A DNA stretch of 64,000 nt from the NCBI GenBank assembly GCA_020053595.1, contig JAGVMV010000010.1, positions 1-64,000 of the forward strand, given 5' to 3'. The position numbers and the translations under genes were made by a program. Position 1 is the first letter of the stretch, and each line of letters begins with the position of its first letter. The notes under the pieces were generated by a model. That model saw only the letters and a list, made by a program, of their open reading frames with translations. It searched no databases and was not told the DNA's origin. Shown piece after piece: positions 7,551 to 14,816 of this stretch. Origin of the DNA: Thermoleophilia bacterium (GTDB taxonomy: Bacteria > Actinomycetota > Thermoleophilia > BMS3ABIN01).

Positions 7551-8297
7551 TCAACCGCTGTCGCAGCACCTCTTGAACTTCTTGCCGGACCCGCAGGGAC
7601 ATGGCTCGTTGCGGCCGGGCGCAGTGCCCGTTGTGCCGGCGCGCCCATGCGCATGCTCAAAATATCCCGAATCGATGAGAGCCTTTTGAATCAGGACGCC
7701 AAGCTGGGCATAGCTGTGCATGGCATCGGGAAGCAGCCGCAGCGCCAGCTCAGCAGCCTCGTCCAGGGACTCGCATTTGGGGAGCATCTCCCGCCGCAGT
7801 TCTTCGGCCATTTTGCGGTTGCCGAAGAAACAAAGTATCAGCAGGACGGCGCCCAGTTCCTCGTCAGCTGAATCCGGAGTCCACTGGTCCCACATCTCCT
7901 GGAGCCAGGTATGACCATCCATGAAACCGGTGGCCCATTGACTTAGTGGCGCGGCTGCTTCGAGATTGGCCGAGGCCCTTTCCAATACCAGGCAGCCTGG
8001 CGGCAGCTGTGCCTGCTCCTCACGCACTTCCTCGTTAATCCTGTTGTTCAGGCTCATCAACGCGCCCAGGATCGCGCGGGCCTCCACCATGTCCTCATAG
8101 ACCGCTTCGCCGTCATTGAAGACAAGCGGCATCCATTCGGAAGGCATCACGGGCTCTGGCGCGCAGGCGAGGGCGAACATGAAACCGGCAAGGTGGAAAT
8201 AGCTCATGGTGCCCCCCGGCCGCTCCGGAGACGCCAGGAACTCCTGAAGCCGCATTGCCTGTTCGTCTGTGAAATCGCCTATGTCGATTTGCGTCAT
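7551..8297 (-). CDS. UPF0149 (YgfB/YecA) family protein with SEC-C zinc motif
   Basis: 248 residues. Residues ~10-200 follow the UPF0149 family pattern (DEQAMRLQEFLASPERPGG at the start, SYFHLAGFMFALACAPEPV, WATGFMDGH). The C-terminus ends in PGRNEPCPCGSGKKFKRCC, the SEC-C motif that binds zinc and is found at the end of SecA and many unrelated proteins. The cellular role of these proteins is not settled. It is encoded 90 bp after the ATPase gene on the same strand. Confidence 0.85.
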   Translation of the reverse strand: MTQIDIGDFTDEQAMRLQEFLASPERPGGTMSYFHLAGFMFALACAPEPVMPSEWMPLVFNDGEAVYEDMVEARAILGALMSLNNRINEEVREEQAQLPPGCLVLERASANLEAAAPLSQWATGFMDGHTWLQEMWDQWTPDSADEELGAVLLILCFFGNRKMAEELRREMLPKCESLDEAAELALRLLPDAMHSYAQLGVLIQKALIDSGYFEHAHGRAGTTGTAPGRNEPCPCGSGKKFKRCCDSG

Positions 8298-8387
8298 GGA
8301 AAAAGTTGTGAAAGAGATTCGTGCACCGAAGCCGTGCGATTAATAATTCTCGATGCCCCTATACCCGGGCGTTTCGGTTACTTATTA

Positions 8388-9569
8388 CTAAAAAACTTCG
8401 CCCCTGTAAAGCCGCTCCAGGAATCGACCAACCGGCAAAACATCCACACCATCGAAATGATACGGCTTCTTACCGGTGTAAACACCGAACATCTTCTCCA
8501 CGTGAACCTTTCCCTGTTCCGCGAGCGAGCGCATCGGCCGCTCCCACCTCCGGTCCCATCTTTCCGCCAGTTTGACCTCGATGCAGACGATCCGCGCTCT
8601 GGAATCGGGCCGCCTCTTCTTCGTTTCCACGATGAAGTCGATCTCGGAACCGCCGGCGCTCCGGTAAAAGGAAATCAACCGGTTGAGGTTGCTCGTATGG
8701 TTGTAGACTTTCATTTCATGCAGGATGACCGTTTCCAGGGCGCCTCCCAGCCAAAGCCTGTCGACCGGTTCGAATAAAAGACCGGCGGCTGCTCGCGCTA
8801 CTCCCGGGTCAAACCAGTAGAACTTGGCGTGGGCGGACTCGCGAACTTTCGCCCCCGGCCGGTAGGCTGGCAGGAAGTCGCCAAGCAGCGTATCAATTAA
8901 TATGGAGAAGTAAGAATCCACGGTGCTGCGGCCGACCATGGCCTCGCGCGCCATATTGCTGGCATTGATCTGCTGCGCGTTCAACTGGCCTGCTATGTTG
9001 AGGAATCTCAGGAAAGGGGCGAGCTTCCTCACAACGCTCTCTTCCTTGATCTCCTCCCGGATGTACGTGCTCACATACGAGCTCAGGAGATCAGCCGCAT
9101 TTTGCCGGTCGAACTGGACCAGCGGCAGGAATCCCCATTCCATCGAAAAAGCGATGTCAAAGAGCTTTCCCAACTCCCGGCAGGAAAAGGCGCTCAATTC
9201 CCGGGTCAGCGCTCGCCCGCCCAACAGGTTGACGCCGCCCCGGCGGATCTTCCGGGCCGAGGAGCCGCAAAGAGCGAAGCGCCAGCCTTTGACCTGTATA
9301 AGCCGGTGGACCTCATCGAGCAGGGCTGGTTCTTTCTGGACCTCGTCGAGCACCACCCAGGCGCCCCGGGGTTTGTCTCCCACCATCGCCTCCAGCCGCG
9401 CCGGTGAATAGGAGAGCTCCAGATGCACGGTGGAGTCCAGCAGGTCGATGAAAACCGCTTCTGGCAGTTCCTTCCTTAGCCAGGTGCTTTTCCCTGTTCC
9501 CCTGGGACCGAACAGGAAAAAGGAACGCTTGGGAACCCGAAGCAGCCTGGTTATATATTTTTCAGCCAT
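8388..9569 (-). CDS. AAA ATPase with DUF4143 domain
   Basis: 393 residues. The N-terminal ATPase has Walker A FGPRGTGKST (~20-29) and a Walker B-like AWVVLDEVQ (~87). The C-terminal half is DUF4143-like and ends with a nuclease-like stretch SEIDFIVE...ARIVCIEVK (~305-330). Proteins of this architecture are widespread in mobile regions of bacteria and archaea; no defined biochemical role is established. It is probably cotranscribed with the UPF0149 gene. Its start lies 42 nt after a 21-bp repeat shared with the vapB upstream region. Confidence 0.85.
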   Translation of the reverse strand: MAEKYITRLLRVPKRSFFLFGPRGTGKSTWLRKELPEAVFIDLLDSTVHLELSYSPARLEAMVGDKPRGAWVVLDEVQKEPALLDEVHRLIQVKGWRFALCGSSARKIRRGGVNLLGGRALTRELSAFSCRELGKLFDIAFSMEWGFLPLVQFDRQNAADLLSSYVSTYIREEIKEESVVRKLAPFLRFLNIAGQLNAQQINASNMAREAMVGRSTVDSYFSILIDTLLGDFLPAYRPGAKVRESAHAKFYWFDPGVARAAAGLLFEPVDRLWLGGALETVILHEMKVYNHTSNLNRLISFYRSAGGSEIDFIVETKKRRPDSRARIVCIEVKLAERWDRRWERPMRSLAEQGKVHVEKMFGVYTGKKPYHFDGVDVLPVGRFLERLYRGEVF

Positions 9570-9610
9570 TGCTCTCCCTTAACCAAGCTAAAATCATGAG
9601 TGCATTATTA

Positions 9611-9631
9611 CATTACAAATGGAAATTTGCA
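9611..9631. repeat. 21-bp repeat CATTACAAATG-AAATTTGCA, copy 2
   Basis: Matches 7515-7535 with one substitution (G for C), which breaks the palindrome of copy 1. The surrounding 9570-9737 is AT-rich and holds no supported gene; similar words (ACATTA, TTTGCAA) recur through it. Confidence 0.45.
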
Positions 9632-9737
9632 ATGGATAATTACATTAACTATGTAAGTTTGCAATCATCAATCCACCCTGCCATTGAGCTGTTGATGGTG
9701 ACTTGCCTGGATTCAAATCCTTGTCTTTAAATGAGCA

Positions 9738-9766
9738 TTACTATATTATGATAGTAAGTAACTTAC
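9738..9766. promoter_or_regulatory. Overlapping inverted repeats before the AbrB-PIN operon
   Basis: TTACTAT (9738-9744) pairs with ATAGTAA (9751-9757), and GTAAGT (9754-9759) pairs with ACTTAC (9761-9766). A TATTAT hexamer lies at 9743-9748 in the first loop. The two palindromes overlap immediately upstream of the ribosome site and probably form the autoregulatory operator of the AbrB-type antitoxin. Confidence 0.45.
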
Positions 9767-9786
9767 AACAAGTAAGGAGCTGGGCA

Positions 9787-10041
9787 ATGGTAATGAAATC
9801 GACTCTTACCAGTAAGGGGCAAACCACAATACCCAATCAGATCAGAAAACAGATGGGTCTGAAAACCGGAGACGGCCTGGTGTACCGTATTGAAGGGGAC
9901 CACATAGTTGTGAAACCAGTAAAAGGCACGCTTTTGGATGCCTATGCTTCCGTGGAGCCAAAGCAGCGCCCGGAAGACTTTTCCCGGGCTAAGAAGCAGG
10001 TTCGCGGGCGGCGGGCGGCAAAGCTCGCGGCCAGGAAATAA
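9787..10041 (+). CDS. AbrB/MazE-type antitoxin
   Basis: 84 residues from ATG 9787, 8 nt after AAGGAG. The longer frame to 9703 crosses the operator and lacks family similarity. KSTLTSKGQTTIPNQIRKQMGLKTGD is the swapped-hairpin SpoVT-AbrB DNA-binding domain (residues ~3-45). The basic C-terminal tail (KKQVRGRRAAKLAARK) should wrap the toxin. The PIN-domain toxin gene starts 15 bp downstream. Confidence 0.88.
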   Translation: MVMKSTLTSKGQTTIPNQIRKQMGLKTGDGLVYRIEGDHIVVKPVKGTLLDAYASVEPKQRPEDFSRAKKQVRGRRAAKLAARK

Positions 10042-10056
10042 CATGATGGAACGGGA

Positions 10057-10479
10057 ATGACCAGGAAAACATACTTCCTCGATGCCAACATCTTCCTGCG
10101 ATTTCTGACCGGCGACGACAGGCGTAAAGCGGAGGCCTGCCGGCGCCTGATCCAAAAAGCCGTTGATGGGAACCTCGCTCTCCATACGCACCCGATGATT
10201 CTGGCCGAAGTCGTCTGGGTGCTGGAGTCGTACTACAAACTGCCGCGCCAGGAAATTGCCGGCAAGCTTGACCTGATCATGAACACGCCCAACCTTTCAA
10301 TTGCCGACGAGAGCGCGTTTGCCCATGCCGTTGAGCTTTATTCGGAGTCAAAAATCGACCTCGCGGATTGCTTTGCGGCAGCTCTGACCATTCAGGAAGG
10401 TCACGCGCTGCTTAGCTATGACCGGGATTTCGATAAGCTCGAAGGCATTAAGCGGACCAGGCCGGAAGACGTCAGCTGA
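10057..10479 (+). CDS. PIN-domain toxin (VapC-like RNase)
   Basis: 140 residues with the full PIN acidic set: D9 (FLDANIF), E51 (LAEVVWVLES), D101/D104 (IDLADC) and D122/D124 (SYDRDFDKL). These coordinate the metal ions used to cut RNA. It is paired with the AbrB-type antitoxin just upstream, and unlike the two other toxins on the left of this window it is intact. A short hairpin (TGCTGG / CCAGCA around 10498-10516) follows the stop. Confidence 0.88.
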   Translation: MTRKTYFLDANIFLRFLTGDDRRKAEACRRLIQKAVDGNLALHTHPMILAEVVWVLESYYKLPRQEIAGKLDLIMNTPNLSIADESAFAHAVELYSESKIDLADCFAAALTIQEGHALLSYDRDFDKLEGIKRTRPEDVS

Positions 10480-10559
10480 AAGCATCCTCGCTGCCCTGCT
10501 GGCAATATTCCAGCAAACAATGCCTCTCCCCCCGGATTCAATCCATCCGCCGCTTCTGC

Positions 10560-10656
10560 TATACTCTTCAATTCCACTGCATAGCGACGCCGCCGCCTGA
10601 TAAAGGCCGCTGCCCGCGCTGAATATCTTCCACTCCTGCTCCATGCAAAGGCATGG
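10560..10656 (+). promoter_or_regulatory. rpsF operon promoter and leader hairpin
   Basis: TATACT at 10560-10565 is a likely -10; a weak -35 (TTCAAT) precedes it by 17 nt. The ~115-nt leader has a CCATGC-AAAG-GCATGG hairpin (10641-10656) followed by two CCG trinucleotides before the Shine-Dalgarno. bS6:bS18 is known to repress its own operon by binding a leader structure presenting CCG, so this may be the regulatory site. Confidence 0.4.
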
Positions 10657-10677
10657 GGCCGCTTTAGACCGAAGGAG

Positions 10678-10992
10678 GTGAGTACCACGAGCAACTATGA
10701 AATCATGCTTCTGCTCAATCCTGAAGCAGAGACCGCCCGCCAGACGGAGATCCTGGACCGTATCAAGAAGACGGCCACCGACGGCGACGGCACTGTCGAC
10801 AAGGTTGAGGAATGGGGCAAGAAGCGCCTCGCTTACGAGATCAACCACATTCGCGACGCGTTCTACTACGTCATCACTCTCACCATCTCAACGGCTGCGC
10901 TTGACGAGATCTCGCGCATCCTCAGGATAACCGACGAGGTCATCCGGTTCATGCCGGTGGCCCTCAAGGAAAAAGTAGCAAGTGAGAGCTAA
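10678..10992 (+). CDS. rpsF: Ribosomal protein bS6
   Basis: About 101-104 residues; NYEIMLLLNPEAE at the start and the body GTVDKVEEWGKKRLAYEINHIRDAFYYV are typical bS6, which binds bS18 and 16S rRNA in the small subunit platform. First gene of rpsF-ssb-rpsR. The start is unusual: the only canonical codon in place is GTG 10678, which lies inside the perfect Shine-Dalgarno AAGGAGGTGA (10672-10681). The codon at normal spacing is ACG 10687, which would give (M)SNYEIML, matching the family N-terminus. Either ACG initiation or a GTG overlapping its own ribosome site is implied. Confidence 0.93.
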   Translation: MSTTSNYEIMLLLNPEAETARQTEILDRIKKTATDGDGTVDKVEEWGKKRLAYEINHIRDAFYYVITLTISTAALDEISRILRITDEVIRFMPVALKEKVASES

Positions 10993-11004
10993 AGGAGGCC
11001 CACG

Positions 11005-11469
11005 ATGGCCAGTATCAACCGTGTAACACTGGTAGGAAACCTGACCCGCGACCCGGAACTGCGGACGACGCCCAATGGCAAGTCCGTCTGTACTCTGGGG
11101 CTGGCGGTAAACGACCGTTACAAGAATGACGCCGGCGAATGGATCGAAAAGCCCAATTATTTCGACATCGTCGTCTGGGGAGCCCAGGCGGAGAGCTGCA
11201 GCCAGTATCTCAGCAAGGGCCGGCAGATCGCCGTTGACGGCCGTCTCAGCTTCCGTAGCTGGGAAGCCCAGGACGGTTCGAAGCGCTCCAAGGTCGAGGT
11301 CATCGCCACCACGGTGCAGTTCCTCGGCGCGCGCCAGGACGCGGGAGCGTCATCGGGCGCAACAACCGGCGCGCCGGTAACGACCGGTGCTCCGTCGGGC
11401 TTGTCGCCTGACACATCGGATTTCGATTCGCCGCCTGCTTCATCCGGCGACGACGACATCCCGTTTTAA
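11005..11469 (+). CDS. ssb: Single-stranded DNA-binding protein
   Basis: 154 residues. The OB fold spans ~1-110 (INRVTLVGNLTRDPELR, WIEKPNYFDIVVWG, GRQIAVDGRLSFRSW) and the tail is a Gly/Ala/Ser-rich linker ending in SSGDDDIPF, the acidic tip that recruits replication and repair proteins. AGGAGG precedes the ATG by 7 nt. It is the second gene of the rpsF operon, 12 bp after rpsF. Confidence 0.96.
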   Translation: MASINRVTLVGNLTRDPELRTTPNGKSVCTLGLAVNDRYKNDAGEWIEKPNYFDIVVWGAQAESCSQYLSKGRQIAVDGRLSFRSWEAQDGSKRSKVEVIATTVQFLGARQDAGASSGATTGAPVTTGAPSGLSPDTSDFDSPPASSGDDDIPF

Positions 11470-11576
11470 CGACAGTAAATGTGAACCGAGGGCGCTTGGC
11501 ATCTACGCTGGGCAGCGCCCCGGTTTAACTAAAACAGGAACCTGGAACCAGGAACCAAGAATAAGGAACGGTATTA

Positions 11577-11861
11577 ATGCCACCATCATCTTCGAGAGGT
11601 CCTCGCAAGGCTGGTAGCAGCAAGCGTCCGTCCTGGCGAGCCGGAGGCGGCTCCCAGCGGCGCAAGTACTGCTACTTCTGCAAGGAAAAAGTCGTCGAGA
11701 TCGACTACAAGAACTACAACCAGTTGCGGCGCTATGTCTCCGACCGGGGCAAGATCCGCGCCCGCCGGGTGACCGGTACCTGCCGGCGCCACCAGCGCCA
11801 GCTGGCCATCGCCATCAAGCGTTCGCGTGAGATGGCGCTGCTGCCATACCTGGTCAGGTAG
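11577..11861 (+). CDS. rpsR: Ribosomal protein bS18
   Basis: 94 residues. [19 protein letters not shown] and [20 protein letters not shown] identify bS18; the cysteines (C-x2-C and CRRH) make this the zinc-binding C+ form. The N-terminal extension is rich in Ser/Arg/Gly. It partners bS6 on the ribosome, and the two are encoded together with ssb as usual. Confidence 0.95.
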   Translation: MPPSSSRGPRKAGSSKRPSWRAGGGSQRRKYCYFCKEKVVEIDYKNYNQLRRYVSDRGKIRARRVTGTCRRHQRQLAIAIKRSREMALLPYLVR

Positions 11862-11897
11862 GCGCAAGCACACAACGCGGGGGTATCCGGTAGCGAT

Positions 11898-12887
11898 ATG
11901 ACCACCAATTCCAGAACGGCTCTGCTTGACGGCGGCAAGGCGGTATCGATGTCGGTCGCCCTGGGGATAGTGATGACTTTCCTGTTCCCGCTGTCCATCG
12001 TAGCCGTACCGGTTATGCCGATACCGGCAGCTTTCATAACCTCGCGTCATGGTGTTCGGGCGGGGCTGCTGGTCAGCCTGTTGACGGGACTGCTCTGTCT
12101 GGGCCTGACTTTACCGCTGGTCGGAGTCTACGCCGGCATTTTGATCTTCATGCTGACCCTGGTTGCGGGGACCGGGGCCGGCCTGGCGCTTCGCATGGGC
12201 ATATCAGAGTTCCGGCTGCTGATAGCGATGGCGGCGATCTTCTCCGTGACGCTGTTCCTCTGGTTGGGATCGCTGTTGCTGATCGTCGGTCAGGGTCCGG
12301 TGGACGCCCTTCAGTCCCTGGTTGATTATCTCGCGGCTACCAGCGGTGATTTTTACCAGTCGCTGGGGATGAGCCAGGAGGAAATCGATGTCAGGATAAC
12401 CCAGGCGAGGGATTTTGCCTCGGCGTTGCCTTACCTGGCTCCGGCGGTGATACTGGTTATGTCCATCGTGTTTTCCAGCGCCAACGTGGCTATCGCCCGG
12501 CGGGTGTTCGATCGCCTGAGCCAGCCGTTCCCGCGGGACTTCGCCTTTCGCGACTTTCGTGTGCACTGGGCGTTTGTGTACATGCTCATCCTGGGACTGC
12601 TATTCCAGTTTCTGGCTCCCTACGCTTCGGAAACGTACGCTTTCGGGCTGGAAAATGTGGGCGCCAATCTATACATAGTCGCGGAGATGCTGTTTTTTAT
12701 CCAGGGAATTGCGATAGCCAGCTTCTTCCTCTGGGCCTACAAGGTTTCAGGGGTGAAGCGGACAGCGGTCTACATCTGCCTGGTAATGCTGGAGCTGTTC
12801 CTGTCACTGACCAGCTGGATGGGCCTGTTCGACACCTGGTTCAATTACCGTAAACGTTTTATCAGGAAGAAACTGTCAGGCCAGTGA
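11898..12887 (+). CDS. DUF2232 (YybS-like) membrane protein
   Basis: 329 residues with about eight hydrophobic segments, including a paired N-terminal group (VALGIVMTFLFPLSIVAVPV, then LLVSLLTGLLCLGLTLPLV) as in the DUF2232 family. The gene conventionally lies between rpsR and rplI in many Gram-positive bacteria, as here. Function unknown; a link to energy-coupling transporter S components has been suggested for the fold family. The last 27 bp, including the stop codon, fall in a 45-bp tandem duplication. Confidence 0.8.
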   Translation: MTTNSRTALLDGGKAVSMSVALGIVMTFLFPLSIVAVPVMPIPAAFITSRHGVRAGLLVSLLTGLLCLGLTLPLVGVYAGILIFMLTLVAGTGAGLALRMGISEFRLLIAMAAIFSVTLFLWLGSLLLIVGQGPVDALQSLVDYLAATSGDFYQSLGMSQEEIDVRITQARDFASALPYLAPAVILVMSIVFSSANVAIARRVFDRLSQPFPRDFAFRDFRVHWAFVYMLILGLLFQFLAPYASETYAFGLENVGANLYIVAEMLFFIQGIAIASFFLWAYKVSGVKRTAVYICLVMLELFLSLTSWMGLFDTWFNYRKRFIRKKLSGQ

Positions 12888-12950
12888 GTCTGATGGATGA
12901 TGCAAATCAGGAAGAAACTGTCAGGCCAGTGAGCCTGATGGATAACGCAA
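12861..12950. repeat. 45-bp tandem duplication at the end of the DUF2232 gene
   Basis: Copies 12861-12905 and 12906-12950 differ at three positions. The first copy encodes the last residues (IRKKLSGQ) and stop; the second is non-coding. A further partial echo (GCAAATAGCG) follows before rplI. Confidence 0.9.
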
Positions 12951-13016
12951 ATAGCGCAATAAATAAAACGCTGCAAATAGCGGATAAACCATTGTCAGTG
13001 AGGAGACCGGAATAAC

Positions 13017-13472
13017 ATGGACGTGATATTGTTGCAGAACGTTGAAACGCTGGGCGACAAGGGTTCGGTAGTAGCCGTTTCCGATGGCTATGCCCGTAAC
13101 TTCCTTCTCCCCCGCAAGCTGGCGGAACAGGCTTCACCGGGCCGGATCGCCGAAGTCAGGCGCTACCAGGAAGAAGGAGAAGCCAAAAAGGTGCGCGACG
13201 CCGATCGGGCTGATGATCTGGCGGAGATCCTGGGCAAAACAGTTCTCACCGTGACCGCTCAGGCCGGCGAAGACGGCAAGCTCTTCGGTTCGGTAACCGC
13301 CGCGGATATCTCCAGGGAGCTCTTCCGCGCCAGGAATGTGAAGATCGACAAGAAGAAGATCAGCCTCGAGGAGCCGATCAAGGAGACCGGCGACTACATA
13401 GTCGAGATCGAAGTGCACACCGGAGTCAAGGCCAACGCCAAGGTGATCGTGGCGCCGGCCGGACAGGAGTAA
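13017..13472 (+). CDS. rplI: Ribosomal protein bL9
   Basis: 151 residues. MDVILLQNVETLGDKGSVVAV and GYARNFLLPRKLAEQA are the N-terminal rRNA-binding domain; a long charged helix and a C-terminal domain (GKLFGSVTAADISREL) follow. AGGAG lies upstream of the ATG. It sits between the DUF2232 gene and dnaB, the standard order. Confidence 0.96.
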   Translation: MDVILLQNVETLGDKGSVVAVSDGYARNFLLPRKLAEQASPGRIAEVRRYQEEGEAKKVRDADRADDLAEILGKTVLTVTAQAGEDGKLFGSVTAADISRELFRARNVKIDKKKISLEEPIKETGDYIVEIEVHTGVKANAKVIVAPAGQE

Positions 13473-13481
13473 ACTGGTCCC

Positions 13482-14816
13482 ATGGCGCGAGAACTGAAAC
13501 AGACACCTTCATTGCCGCCCCAGAACCTGGAGGCGGAGGTTTCAGTGCTTGGCGCCATGATGATCTCCCCCGGGGCGATCAATAATGTAATCGGGAAGGT
13601 ACACGAAACCGACTTCTACCGTGATTCTCACCGGGAGATTTTCCGCACCATCACCGAGCTTTTTGGCCATGGCAGCCCGGTGGACCCGATTACCGTGACC
13701 GAAAACCTGGCCCAGCGCGGTGTGCTGGAGCAGGTTGGCGGCAAAGCCTACATCCATACCCTGGTGGCGACGGTACCCGCGGCGGCCAACGCTCCGCATT
13801 ACGCCGACATTGTCCGGGAGAACTCGGTTCTGAGATCGCTCATCCAGGTCGGCAACCGCATTGCCGAGCTTGGCTACGAGCGCCCCGGTGAAGTTCGGCA
13901 GCTGCTCGACCGGTGCGAGCAAATGGTCTTCGAGATTTCCCAGGAACAGATACGCGGCGAAGCCAGACCGCTCAAGGATCTACTCTCCGAGCAGTTCGAG
14001 CGCATCGAGAAACTGCACGAGCAGGGCAGCCGGATCAGCGGCATACCCACCGGTTTTCCGGACCTCGACAAGATTACTTCCGGCTTTCAGCGTTCGAACC
14101 TGATCATCCTGGCGGCGCGTCCATCAGTGGGCAAGACGGCGCTGGCCCTGGACATCGCCCAGAATATCGCGCTCAAGGAAGACATCCAGGTAGTCATCTT
14201 CAGCCTGGAGATGAGCGACAGCGAACTGGCCCAGCGCATGATGTGCAGCCAGGGGCGCGTCGACAGCCAGCGTTTGCGCACCGGCTCGGTGGGTCCGGAC
14301 GACTGGGCCAAGCTGACTGAAGCCTGCGCCCGGCTGGAGCGGGCTCCGATCACGGTCGTCGATACTCCCGGTACCAATATGCTGGAGATCCAGGCGCTGA
14401 CTCGCCGCCTGGCCAGCAAGCAGGCGGTCGGGCTGGTGATCATCGATTACCTGCAGCTGATGATGGGCGACAGCAATCGCTATGAGAACCGGCAACAGGA
14501 GATAACCAAGATTTCACGGTCGCTAAAAATTATGGCGCGCGACCTCAAGGTGCCGGTGCTGGCAATCTCCCAGCTGTCGCGGGCGGTGGAAGCGAGGACT
14601 CCGCCACGGCCACAACTCTCTGACTTGCGCGAATCCGGGGCCATCGAACAGGACGCCGACATGGTCATGTTTATCTACCGGCCCAAGGAAGAGTCCGGCC
14701 ATCCCGGAACCGCCGCTGAACTGATCGTGGCCAAGCATCGTAACGGCCCCATCGGGTCCGTTGATCTTGTTTTCCAGGACAAATACACTTCGTTCGGAAG
14801 CGCGCACCGAGTCTGA
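13482..14816 (+). CDS. dnaB: Replicative DNA helicase DnaB
   Basis: 444 residues. The N-terminal primase-interacting domain (PPQNLEAEVSVLGAMM) is followed by the RecA-like motor: Walker A ARPSVGKTAL (~207-216), LEMSDSELAQRM, Walker B VIIDYLQLM and the arginine-finger region DLRESGAIEQDADMV. It unwinds DNA ahead of the replication fork as a hexamer. The gene starts 9 bp after rplI and is followed without a gap by pabB. No intein interrupts it. Confidence 0.96.
   Translation: MARELKQTPSLPPQNLEAEVSVLGAMMISPGAINNVIGKVHETDFYRDSHREIFRTITELFGHGSPVDPITVTENLAQRGVLEQVGGKAYIHTLVATVPAAANAPHYADIVRENSVLRSLIQVGNRIAELGYERPGEVRQLLDRCEQMVFEISQEQIRGEARPLKDLLSEQFERIEKLHEQGSRISGIPTGFPDLDKITSGFQRSNLIILAARPSVGKTALALDIAQNIALKEDIQVVIFSLEMSDSELAQRMMCSQGRVDSQRLRTGSVGPDDWAKLTEACARLERAPITVVDTPGTNMLEIQALTRRLASKQAVGLVIIDYLQLMMGDSNRYENRQQEITKISRSLKIMARDLKVPVLAISQLSRAVEARTPPRPQLSDLRESGAIEQDADMVMFIYRPKEESGHPGTAAELIVAKHRNGPIGSVDLVFQDKYTSFGSAHRV

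Noticed and set aside
9709-9722. GGATTCAAATCC as a tRNA T arm
   Set aside because: The pairing register needed for a T loop fails and no acceptor stem is present.
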